This document shows positions 47,128 to 54,792 of a stretch of 64,000 bases of DNA, piece by piece (within the stretch, counting starts at the first letter, position 1; each line of letters opens with the position of its first letter). A model generated the notes under the pieces. The model ran no database searches, was not told the DNA's origin, and saw only the letters and a list, made by a program, of their open reading frames with translations. Origin of the DNA: Polaromonas sp. (lineage in GTDB: Bacteria > Pseudomonadota > Gammaproteobacteria > Burkholderiales > Burkholderiaceae_C); NCBI RefSeq assembly GCF_012927455.1, contig NZ_JABBPE010000003.1, forward strand, positions 111,609-175,608. The letters are read 5' to 3'. The position numbers and the translations under genes are program-made.

Positions 47128-48735
47128 TCATTGGGATCGGGATGTTGCCGGGTATTGCCGCAGCTTGAACCGTTGAATCTTGCCCGTGGCGGTCTTGGGC
47201 AGATCTTCGAGAAACTCGATCAGCCGAGGATATTTGTAGGGTGCTAACCGGTCTTTGACGAAGGACTTGAGCTCATCCTCGCTAACTTGGGCTTCGGCTT
47301 TACGCACGACGAAAGCCTTGGTTTTTGTCAGTCCGTCAGGGTCAACCAAGCCAACGACAGCAGCTTCCAGGACCGCCGGGTGCTGCGCCAAAACGGCTTC
47401 TACTTCGAACGGCGAGACATAAATGCCGCTGACTTTAATCATGTCGTCACTGCGACCGCAGTAGGTATAGCAGCCGTCCGCTTCACGGGCATATTTGTCG
47501 CCGCTCTTGGTCCAGTCCCCCTGGAATGTCTCGCGCGTCTTGTCTCTATTTCCCCAATACATAAGGGCGCTGGATGGGCCATGAATGTACAGGTCCCCGA
47601 TTTCCCCGTCATGCACCAGACGGTTTTCGTCATCGCGTAATTCAACGACATAACCCTTCACCGGCCAGCCGGTAGTGCCGTATCGCACCTGTCCAGGACG
47701 GTTGGAAAGATAAATGTGCAGCAGTTCGGTGGAGCCTATGCCATCGATCAATTCGATGCCAAAGTGGGCACTAAAGCGCAGTCCCAATGCAGCGGGCAGG
47801 GCTTCACCGGCAGATGAGGCCAGGCGCAGCGCCAACTCGTTAATGTCTGGCAGCGCGGACGATGCCAGCATGCCTGCAAAGCCAGTGGGTGCACCGAAGA
47901 AAACAGTTGGTCGTTGGCCGCCGACTTGACCCTTCCAACGTTTGAATACAGCCTCCGGTGTCGGGCGTTCAGCCATCAAGATCGTGGTGGCGCCCACACT
48001 CAATGGAAAGCTAAGTGCATTCCCAAGACCGTAAGCGAAGAACAATTTGGCAGCCGAGAAGCAAACATCTTTTTCCGTCAACCCGAGCACGGCTTTACCG
48101 TATAGCTCGGCTGTCCAGTAGGGGTTGGCGTGCGAGTGCACCGTCCCTTTGGGGTAACCCGTGGAGCCCGAAGAATAAAGCCAGAAGCCGGGATCGTCAG
48201 CCTTGGTTGTTGCCGGCTTGACTGAGGGCTGGTTCGACTGCAGGAAAGCTTCAAACTCCATTGCAGCAGGATGCAGCGGCCCCAAAGGGCGAGAGACAAT
48301 CACCTTCTGAACTTCGTGGTCGGACTTCGTCATAGCCGCAGTCAGCGCCGGCAACAAGGCACCGGACACAAGAACGGCCTGCGCAAGCGAATGCTCCAGC
48401 ATATACACGTAGTCGTCAGCAGTAAGCAATGTGTTGATGGCTACCGGCACGACTCCAGCGTACATTGCGCCGAGGAAGCTCACGGGCCAGTCGTTGCAAT
48501 CGTGCATCAAGAGCAGTACGCGTTCCTCGCGCTTGATTCCCAGCGAGTGCAAACCCGCTGCCACGCGTCGGACCCGCTGGTCGAGTTCGCCGTAGCTGAG
48601 AGAACCCAGGTCGTCGATGAAAGCGGCCTTTGTCTCGCGCTCAATATTGCAGCCCAGCAGGTGCTGCGCGAAATTGAACGTTTCAGGTGGCGGCGACACA
48701 TCGGTCGCCGCAATCATGGGAGGGAATGAGCTCAT
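47128..48735 (-). CDS. bzdA: Benzoate-CoA ligase
   Basis: 535 residues, AMP-forming class I. Motifs: FWLYSSGSTGYPKGTVHSHA (P-loop), KLFFAYGLGNALSFPLSVGA, IDGIGSTELLHIYLSNRPGQ, GDLYIHGPSSALMYWGN and the C-terminal lysine region LPKTATGKIQRFKLRQ. It resembles the BclA/BzdA/BadA benzoate-CoA ligases. It activates benzoate to benzoyl-CoA, the substrate of BzdNOPQ. It lies in the same orientation as the bzd genes. Confidence 0.9.
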   Translation of the reverse strand: MSSFPPMIAATDVSPPPETFNFAQHLLGCNIERETKAAFIDDLGSLSYGELDQRVRRVAAGLHSLGIKREERVLLLMHDCNDWPVSFLGAMYAGVVPVAINTLLTADDYVYMLEHSLAQAVLVSGALLPALTAAMTKSDHEVQKVIVSRPLGPLHPAAMEFEAFLQSNQPSVKPATTKADDPGFWLYSSGSTGYPKGTVHSHANPYWTAELYGKAVLGLTEKDVCFSAAKLFFAYGLGNALSFPLSVGATTILMAERPTPEAVFKRWKGQVGGQRPTVFFGAPTGFAGMLASSALPDINELALRLASSAGEALPAALGLRFSAHFGIELIDGIGSTELLHIYLSNRPGQVRYGTTGWPVKGYVVELRDDENRLVHDGEIGDLYIHGPSSALMYWGNRDKTRETFQGDWTKSGDKYAREADGCYTYCGRSDDMIKVSGIYVSPFEVEAVLAQHPAVLEAAVVGLVDPDGLTKTKAFVVRKAEAQVSEDELKSFVKDRLAPYKYPRLIEFLEDLPKTATGKIQRFKLRQYPATSRSQ

Positions 48736-48780
48736 GGATGTCTCCTAATATTGGGGCTAAGCGTTGCGTCCATCCTGGGC

Positions 48781-50085
48781 TCACGCAACGCTAGAGTTGA
48801 CGCAAGTCTCGATTGCAGCAAGGTGGCTGCGATAGATTGATGTCGCGTAAAGCAGATTGCGCAGCAACCATCCGTGCGCGATGATCAACGCAAGACCTGC
48901 TGGATAGACAAACCACACTGGCCAGAACACCGATAAGACCAACAGTGCGCAGGCTAGGAAGTGGGTGAGCGTCTGCCTGGAAATCTGCCCCTGCGGCAAC
49001 ACCTTTTTCATGTTCGGCACCTTCACTCGACCGCTCCCACTGTTCTGCAAATGCAGCCAGACCAGGAAAGGAACGATTTTGTAAAGCATGCTAACAGTCA
49101 CCGAAATGAAGCCGCCAAACAGCAAGAACACGCCAAACAACAGCGGCCAGCGCTGCCACTCGCCAAGGGGAACGATGATCCCGGCGCCCATCCACAAACC
49201 GCAGGCGAAAACCACAGATAGCATGGCAACCGTCCATAAATCATGCGATGCATCGCGTTTCGGACGCTTGCTAAGGCGAAGAATTTTCAGGGTCACGATC
49301 GAAAATACTGCGCCAGAGGCAACCACTGCCAAAGCGGACAGCTTAGATAACGTCCCCCACCCAGACAGATCGGCTATCGTCCACAATGAAACAGCGCCGA
49401 GCACTGTCATTGCAAAGCTTCGCCCCAACCAGGCCGGGTACTCTGGCGTAAGTTGGAACATGGGAACGGTCACAAAGCCCACAGCGGAAAGCAAGGTGCA
49501 ACTCCACGCCATAAAGCCCCAGCCCAGATGAAGATCAGTCAGTTGAACTAGTGGCGAATCAAGTGCCCGGCCTAAAGAAGCTGCCAACAGCACGCCAGAA
49601 AATACGGTCACGGTTAATCCGAAGACGGCCAGCTTTAGGCCGACAATCGTTGGACTCAAAGAGGAAATGCCATACAGGGCCAGCGCTGTCGTGACGACAA
49701 ATATCATCAAGCCGGTTGCAAGGAATGCGATTGCAAACCCGAACAGCAGAGGCTCAGAGGTTAGAAAAGCTGCAACCAGGAAGAGTGCTCCGGCCGTGAT
49801 TGTGGCGTGCACAAGCGTAGCAACTTGCAGCGGTCGCGCTAAATTTGCGCCGGCTACGACGGGTAACAATTGCAGCATCGCGCCGAGCATCACCTGCAGC
49901 ATGAAACCGACAGTGATCAAATGAGTTAGCGCCAGCGCGCCACGCGTCCATCGCGAGGCAAATAGTTCCGGACCGACAAACAAAAGCAACACCCCGGCAA
50001 GAATCGCAAACAGCGGAGCCGTCAGGAAAAACCGAAAGGGCGCACTAATTGGCGGCGCCTGTTTGAAAGACAGTAGCGCCTGCAT
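48781..50085 (-). CDS. Multi-pass membrane protein (heme-copper oxidase subunit I / NnrS-like fold)
   Basis: 434 residues with about 12 hydrophobic segments and few loops. Conserved-looking histidines lie in membrane segments (ALALTHLITVGFMLQVMLGA, TLVHATITAGALFLVA, QLTDLHLGWGFMAWSC). Homologues are often found beside DUF2249 and hemerythrin genes in denitrifiers, and the same neighbours occur here. No function is assigned; a role in NO or O2 handling is a guess. The C terminus is duplicated at 45550-45692. Coupled to the DUF2249 gene with a one-base overlap. Confidence 0.7.
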   Translation of the reverse strand: MQALLSFKQAPPISAPFRFFLTAPLFAILAGVLLLFVGPELFASRWTRGALALTHLITVGFMLQVMLGAMLQLLPVVAGANLARPLQVATLVHATITAGALFLVAAFLTSEPLLFGFAIAFLATGLMIFVVTTALALYGISSLSPTIVGLKLAVFGLTVTVFSGVLLAASLGRALDSPLVQLTDLHLGWGFMAWSCTLLSAVGFVTVPMFQLTPEYPAWLGRSFAMTVLGAVSLWTIADLSGWGTLSKLSALAVVASGAVFSIVTLKILRLSKRPKRDASHDLWTVAMLSVVFACGLWMGAGIIVPLGEWQRWPLLFGVFLLFGGFISVTVSMLYKIVPFLVWLHLQNSGSGRVKVPNMKKVLPQGQISRQTLTHFLACALLVLSVFWPVWFVYPAGLALIIAHGWLLRNLLYATSIYRSHLAAIETCVNSSVA

Positions 50086-50321
50086 TATTTTGGACCTCGC
50101 CAGATCAGAATTTCGACTGTGCCGTCGCTCACAATCCGGGTCTGACGCGAATAGCCATTGAGCTCCAGCGCCCGATAGAGGGGATAAGGCTCACGCGACA
50201 GCAAAAGCAGCACATCCTCTGCCGGGCCGCTCGCTTCCAGTGCCTCCAAGGTCAGCACAAACGGCTCTGGTGGCTCGAGCCCGCGCCCATCAATGGTTTT
50301 GATGACCCTGGTCTGGCGCAT
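50085..50321 (-). CDS. DUF2249 small protein
   Basis: 78 residues: IKTIDGRGLEPPEPFVLTLE, then EDVLLLLSREPYPLYRALEL and DGTVEILIWRGPK, the pattern of DUF2249/SirA-like domains, often linked to hemerythrins and nitrogen-oxide metabolism. It overlaps the membrane-protein gene by one base and lies 17 bp downstream of the hemerythrin gene. Confidence 0.8.
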   Translation of the reverse strand: MRQTRVIKTIDGRGLEPPEPFVLTLEALEASGPAEDVLLLLSREPYPLYRALELNGYSRQTRIVSDGTVEILIWRGPK

Positions 50322-50338
50322 ACGACAAATCCGATGGC

Positions 50339-50779
50339 CTACTGCAGCTTCTGCTGCAACTGCGGCAGCAGTGTGTTCACCTGAGCCCTCAGATGATCGT
50401 CACACATGGGGTAGAGAACGTTCTCTTCCTTCATGTTGTGCTGCTGCATCATGATGAGCAGGGTCTCGGCGTTTCCTGAGTAGTCGTCGGCATCCTTCGC
50501 CGCCAACGCCTCCTGTGCCGCAGCCAGCAATTCATGCATCTGAATATGTTCATCGCGCATCACCTGGGTCGGTCCCATGGTCATGCCGCTTTCCGCTTCA
50601 AATGCAGGAAACAGAAGCTCTTCTTCAGCCTCAAAGTGCTGCTGCATCGCGCCTGCAAAACCTGCAAAAGCGGCGCTAGCGCGATCCCACGCTCGCGCCG
50701 CGACCGCCTGTTCGACGTCGGAAAAGATATCGTCGCAGCGGCGATGATCGTCCGCCATGCAGTCTTTGATATTGGTCAT
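50339..50779 (-). CDS. Hemerythrin HHE-domain protein
   Basis: 146 residues with a full set of di-iron ligand motifs: DDHRRCDDIF, QQHFEAEEELLFPAFE, RDEHIQMHELL and QQHNMKEENVLYPMCDDH. Hemerythrins bind O2 or NO in the cytoplasm. Its place inside the bzd cluster suggests protection of the oxygen-sensitive reductase or gas sensing, but this is inference. It lies 19 bp downstream of the SDR gene bzdZ. Confidence 0.87.
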   Translation of the reverse strand: MTNIKDCMADDHRRCDDIFSDVEQAVAARAWDRASAAFAGFAGAMQQHFEAEEELLFPAFEAESGMTMGPTQVMRDEHIQMHELLAAAQEALAAKDADDYSGNAETLLIMMQQHNMKEENVLYPMCDDHLRAQVNTLLPQLQQKLQ

Positions 50780-50798
50780 TTAAAGTACCGGGTTGGAC

Positions 50799-51545
50799 TT
50801 AATGAATGGTCATGCCGCCGTCGGCGGCCAAGATTTGACCGGTTACGTAGGACGACGCGTCGGAGGCGAAAAATACGAACACGGGAGCGATTTCCTTCGG
50901 CTCGGCCCACCTGCCCAGGGGAATGCGGTCGAGGTATTTTTCCTTGAATCGCTCATCGGTCCGGATCGTTTCCGTCATGGGGGTGGCAGCGCCTGGCGCG
51001 ATGGCGTTGGCGGTGATGTTGAAGCGCGCCAATTCCTTGGCGCTACTCTTGGTCAGGCCCAGCAGGCCGGCCTTGGCCGCGCTGTAGTTGATCTGGCCGA
51101 TCGTGCCCAGAATCCCCGCGGCCGAGGTGACGTAGATGATGCGGCCATAGCGGCGCTCGATCATGCCGTCCACCACCGCCTGCAGGCAGTTGAAGCTCCC
51201 GCTCAGGTGCACCGCAAGCACGTCTTGCCACTGCTCTTGGGTCATCTTGTGCAACATGGCCGTACGCGTGATGCCAGCATTGTTCACCAGGATGTCGACC
51301 CGCCCCCAGGTCTGCGTGACCTGTGCTGCCATGGCAAAGACCTGCTCGCGCACTGCCACGTTGCAGGCCACGGCGATGGCCTGTCCACCGGCCGCGTTGA
51401 TTTCGGCGGCCACCCCTTGCGCCGACTCGATGTTCATGTCGACCACCGCGACCCGCGCGCCCTCCCGGGCGTAGGCAGCAGCCACGGCGGTGCCAATACC
51501 CTGGCCGGCGCCGGTCACGATGGCGACTCGATCCTTGAGCTGCAT
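50799..51545 (-). CDS. bzdZ: Short-chain dehydrogenase/reductase of the bzd operon
   Basis: 248 residues, classical SDR: VTGAGQGIGTAVAAAYAREG (cofactor Gly motif), NNAGITR, SAAGILGTIGQINYSAAKAG (YxxxK active site) and the C-terminal VTGQILAADGGMTIH. Equivalent in position to Azoarcus bzdZ, thought to act as a hydroxyacyl-CoA dehydrogenase in lower benzoyl-CoA metabolism. It follows bzdY by 4 bp. Confidence 0.8.
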   Translation of the reverse strand: MQLKDRVAIVTGAGQGIGTAVAAAYAREGARVAVVDMNIESAQGVAAEINAAGGQAIAVACNVAVREQVFAMAAQVTQTWGRVDILVNNAGITRTAMLHKMTQEQWQDVLAVHLSGSFNCLQAVVDGMIERRYGRIIYVTSAAGILGTIGQINYSAAKAGLLGLTKSSAKELARFNITANAIAPGAATPMTETIRTDERFKEKYLDRIPLGRWAEPKEIAPVFVFFASDASSYVTGQILAADGGMTIH

Positions 51546-51549
51546 GGTG

Positions 51550-52680
51550 TCAGGCTTTTGGTTTCGCCAGAACCTGTTCCGCCAACTTGTCGTCGAACAG
51601 AGCCCCTTCGGCTACCAGTTGCCGGTATTTGACGAAGTCAATCACATCTTTGCCAGTGACTTTTTTGGCATCGAAGGCGTTGAATCCGAGATAGGCCTCG
51701 TGATTCATGTTGACTGCCAGCCAATGGCGGTTGGCCAGCTTGAACTGGTCCCAGAAGAACTTCTTCTTGCCGCGAATACCGTCAATCGACTTGATCAGAC
51801 AATGCGGAAACAGGTTGGTGAATTTCCAGACCAGTTCATTGACTGCCGCATCGAGCTTGCTGAAGTCGGTCGTGCACTGCGCCATCAGTTCCTTCGCCGC
51901 CTTGACCTGATCGGCGGCCACGGCCTCGCCATAAACCAGCTCGCCGTCATCAACGTAGGCATCGGTACGCACCAGGGGATTGCGCACCCACTCACCGTCC
52001 TTCTTCAGCACCGGGACCACCTTGGTGACCAGGTTCTTGGCTCTCATTTTGTAGGCGCTCCAAGGCTCGCAGGAAACGCAGTTGTACATCGCGTCTTCCA
52101 TGTTGAGCATCCAGGGCAGAAAGTCGGTTGAGCCACCGTCCGGCGCACTTCCGTGTTTTGGTCCGGCCTGGCCGAAGATCGCAAGATCTGAAGTGATGGT
52201 GAGATCAGTGGCCATGCCTATTTCCTGGCCGCCGCCAACCCGCATGCCATTGACGCGGCAGATCACCGGCTTCTTGCAGTTGAGAATGCCATCGACCATG
52301 GCGTTGAACAGATCCATGTACTCGCCATATTCATTGGGCCGTTTCGAGTAATAGGCGGAGTACTCGGCAGTGTTGCCGCCGGTACAGAAGGCCTTGTCGC
52401 CCACCGCCGTGAAGACCACGGCAACCACGGCGCGGTCGCTGGAGGCGCGCTGGAAGCCGGCTATTACCGCCTTCACCATTTCCGTGGTGTAGGAGTTGTA
52501 CTGGGTCGGATTGTTCAGAATAATCCAGGAGGCGAACAGTCCCGCCACGGTGTTGCCCTGCGGGTCGGTGATGGGCCGTCTTTCATAGATGACGGAAGGG
52601 GCTTCGGTGCCGAAATACTCTTCGCCCAGCAGAGCGTGGTCTTTCAGTTCGTTGTCGCGGCGTAGCCAGTTGAGTGTCAT
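51550..52680 (-). CDS. bzdY: 6-oxocyclohex-1-ene-1-carbonyl-CoA hydrolase
   Basis: 376 residues, crotonase superfamily (BamA/Oah/BzdY). It contains NPTQYNSYTTEMVKAVIAGF, FCTGGNTAEYSAYYSKRPNE, NGMRVGGGQEIGMATDLTI and FGQAGPKHGSAPDGGSTDFL, segments typical of the ring-opening hydrolase. ATG 52680 follows AAGGAAAGCAACAAA; the longer open frame upstream has no RBS. It hydrolyses the alicyclic oxo-acyl-CoA to 3-hydroxypimelyl-CoA. Confidence 0.9.
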   Translation of the reverse strand: MTLNWLRRDNELKDHALLGEEYFGTEAPSVIYERRPITDPQGNTVAGLFASWIILNNPTQYNSYTTEMVKAVIAGFQRASSDRAVVAVVFTAVGDKAFCTGGNTAEYSAYYSKRPNEYGEYMDLFNAMVDGILNCKKPVICRVNGMRVGGGQEIGMATDLTITSDLAIFGQAGPKHGSAPDGGSTDFLPWMLNMEDAMYNCVSCEPWSAYKMRAKNLVTKVVPVLKKDGEWVRNPLVRTDAYVDDGELVYGEAVAADQVKAAKELMAQCTTDFSKLDAAVNELVWKFTNLFPHCLIKSIDGIRGKKKFFWDQFKLANRHWLAVNMNHEAYLGFNAFDAKKVTGKDVIDFVKYRQLVAEGALFDDKLAEQVLAKPKA

Positions 52681-52696
52681 TTTGTTGCTTTCCTTG

Positions 52697-53767
52697 TTAG
52701 TTGAAGTCGGGGGTGAGGATGACGCGGCGCTTGAGTTTGCCGTGATGGGCTTCGTTGAAGACCTTCTCAATCTGGCTCATGGGACGGGTTTCCACAAAGG
52801 GTTCAAGCTGGATGCGTCCGTCCAGACACATCTCCAGAACGGCCGGGTATTTGTCCGGCGTGCAGCCCCAGGTGCCAATGATCTCGGCGTCGAAGGCCAT
52901 CAGTTTGGAGAGCATATAGCTGGTCTCGTCGGTGCCATAACCGACCACCACCAGCATGCCGACAAAGGACAGCAGCGACAGGGCGGTCTCCTGACCCGGC
53001 TTGGTGCCGGTGCACTCGAATATCTTCCAGCCCGTGTTGCTTGATACGCCGGCCTCCTTGGCGATCGCCTTGAATTTCTCCTTCAGTTCTTTGGTGCTCA
53101 AGCCGCGCGGGTTGAGGGTGGCGTCTGCCCCAAAATCTTCCATTTTCTGCAGCTTTTCGGCATTGACATCAATGCCCACGACCAGCCTGGCCCCCATGCC
53201 CTTCGCAACCTGCACCATGAAGCTACCGACACCGCCGGCGGCCCCGACTACGACGACCAGGTCGCCGCTTCCAAGCTTGGCGCGAATAGCAGCCTGGTAC
53301 GGAGTGGTCACCGCATCGGCAACCACGGCTAAGTGTTCAAGCGGGATGTCTTTTCTATTGCCAACGACGCAAAGGAACTTGGCCTGCACCACAATATGGC
53401 TGGAGAAGCCACCATAAATACCCATCGAGTTACCCGGCATCTTTTGCGCAAGGCAACGGTTACCACGGCCTGCCTTGCACAGATCACACTCGCCGCAAGG
53501 AAGCACGGCGGGAATAATGACTTCTTTGCCAATCATGCTGGCTTCGCCGCCGATTGCCACGCCGCTGATTTCGTGCCCAAGGGAAAGGGGAGGCTTTTGA
53601 ACTGTTGGCACTCCCATGTAAAAGTACGAAAGATCGGTGTGGCAGACGCCACAGCCCTTGATCTCTACCACCACGTCGCCTGCCTGCAGCGCCGGCATCG
53701 GGATGCGTGCTTTGGTCAGTTTGCCCGGTTCGGACATTTGCCAGGTATCGATAAATTCCGGAATCAT
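52697..53767 (-). CDS. bzdX: 6-hydroxycyclohex-1-ene-1-carbonyl-CoA dehydrogenase
   Basis: 356 residues, medium-chain Zn alcohol dehydrogenase. Catalytic Zn ligands appear in GCGVCHTDLSYFY and LGHEISGVAI; structural Zn cysteines in CGECDLCKAGRGNRC; the NAD motif in VVVVGAAGGVGSFMVQVAKG. It corresponds to Had/BzdX, forming the 6-oxo compound from the hydroxy acyl-CoA with NAD. It sits between bzdW and bzdY. Confidence 0.9.
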   Translation of the reverse strand: MIPEFIDTWQMSEPGKLTKARIPMPALQAGDVVVEIKGCGVCHTDLSYFYMGVPTVQKPPLSLGHEISGVAIGGEASMIGKEVIIPAVLPCGECDLCKAGRGNRCLAQKMPGNSMGIYGGFSSHIVVQAKFLCVVGNRKDIPLEHLAVVADAVTTPYQAAIRAKLGSGDLVVVVGAAGGVGSFMVQVAKGMGARLVVGIDVNAEKLQKMEDFGADATLNPRGLSTKELKEKFKAIAKEAGVSSNTGWKIFECTGTKPGQETALSLLSFVGMLVVVGYGTDETSYMLSKLMAFDAEIIGTWGCTPDKYPAVLEMCLDGRIQLEPFVETRPMSQIEKVFNEAHHGKLKRRVILTPDFN

Positions 53768-53801
53768 GTTTTTCCTCCTGTTAATTGCGCTGGTTTTCTA
53801 A

Positions 53802-54584
53802 TCACGAATTGCGCCATACCGGTTTGCGCTTTTCGAGGAAGGCTGCCAAGCCTTCTTTCGCGTCGTCGGTCATCATTAATTCTTGAAGATAGATGGTCTC
53901 CACTGTGTCGAGCGCCGCATTGAAAGGCTTGCCCGCCGCTTCGCGGATCGCCTTGCGGGTGCTTAGCAAGGCGACGCGAGAAAGTTTCAGAAAGGGAGCA
54001 AGAAAAGCCTGAACCTCGGCTGCAAATGTTTCCCGCGGGAACACCCGATTGACAAGCCCCATCGCCCTGCCTTCCTCCGATGTGAAATTCTCGCCACCCA
54101 ACAGTATTTCCATGGCCCGTGCGGGTGGCATCAGCGTGGGCAAAAGGACAGCTGCCACCGGAGGGAAAACCGCCAGCTTGATCTCCGGTTGACCAAACTT
54201 AGCACCGGCAGCCGCCACAATCATGTCGCAAGCGATGGCCAGTTCCATGCCACCGCCTAGAGCCACCCCGTTAACGACGGCGATGATGGGCATGGACATC
54301 CTGTGCAACCGACGGAAAATTCCGTGGAATGCGTCAATCATCTGGTCTACTTTGTCAGGCGTGTGATCGGCCACCTCGACCCCCGCAGAAAAGGCTTTGT
54401 CGCCGATGCCCGTAATCACCAGTAGTTTGACGGAGCTGTCCTCCTGGCAGGCGTCGAGCGCGTCGTTGAGCTCACCCATCGTCGGAATGTCGAGGACATT
54501 AAACGGGGGGCGATTGATCGCAAGAGTCGCCAAACCATCGACGACACCGTACTGAATAAACTGAAATTGTTGCAATGGGACCAT
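53802..54584 (-). CDS. bzdW: Cyclohexa-1,5-diene-1-carbonyl-CoA hydratase
   Basis: 260 residues, crotonase fold: PPFNVLDIPTMGELNDALDA, DKAFSAGVEVADHTPDKVD, VNGVALGGGMELAIACDMIV and GQPEIKLAVFPPVAAVLLP. It matches Dch/BzdW, which hydrates the dienoyl-CoA produced by benzoyl-CoA reductase. It lies between bzdX and a small zinc-ribbon gene. Confidence 0.88.
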   Translation of the reverse strand: MVPLQQFQFIQYGVVDGLATLAINRPPFNVLDIPTMGELNDALDACQEDSSVKLLVITGIGDKAFSAGVEVADHTPDKVDQMIDAFHGIFRRLHRMSMPIIAVVNGVALGGGMELAIACDMIVAAAGAKFGQPEIKLAVFPPVAAVLLPTLMPPARAMEILLGGENFTSEEGRAMGLVNRVFPRETFAAEVQAFLAPFLKLSRVALLSTRKAIREAAGKPFNAALDTVETIYLQELMMTDDAKEGLAAFLEKRKPVWRNS

Positions 54585-54599
54585 AGGTTCTTTTCACCT

Positions 54600-54776
54600 T
54601 TAGTGTTCGTTCTTGACTTGCAGTTGCAGACTGCAAACTTCTTCGCAGTCTGCGCAGTAAATTTCGCCGTTCTGACGGATGTGCCAGACATCGGAACCAC
54701 AGCGTTCGCAGCACTTTTTCACCGCAGCAGTAGACTGCATCAGCTGCGCGATTCGGAATTCGATAATTTTTGCCAT
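54600..54776 (-). CDS. Small zinc-ribbon-like protein
   Basis: 58 residues: MAKIIEFRIAQLMQSTAAVK, then CCERCGSDVWHIRQNG and YCADCEEVCSLQLQVK. Two CxxC pairs suggest a zinc ribbon. ATG 54776 has AAAGGAGAAGGGA upstream, so it is probably translated. It lies between bzdV and bzdW and is not one of the lettered Azoarcus bzd genes. Function unknown. Confidence 0.7.
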   Translation of the reverse strand: MAKIIEFRIAQLMQSTAAVKKCCERCGSDVWHIRQNGEIYCADCEEVCSLQLQVKNEH

Positions 54777-54792
54777 TCCCTTCTCCTTTGCT

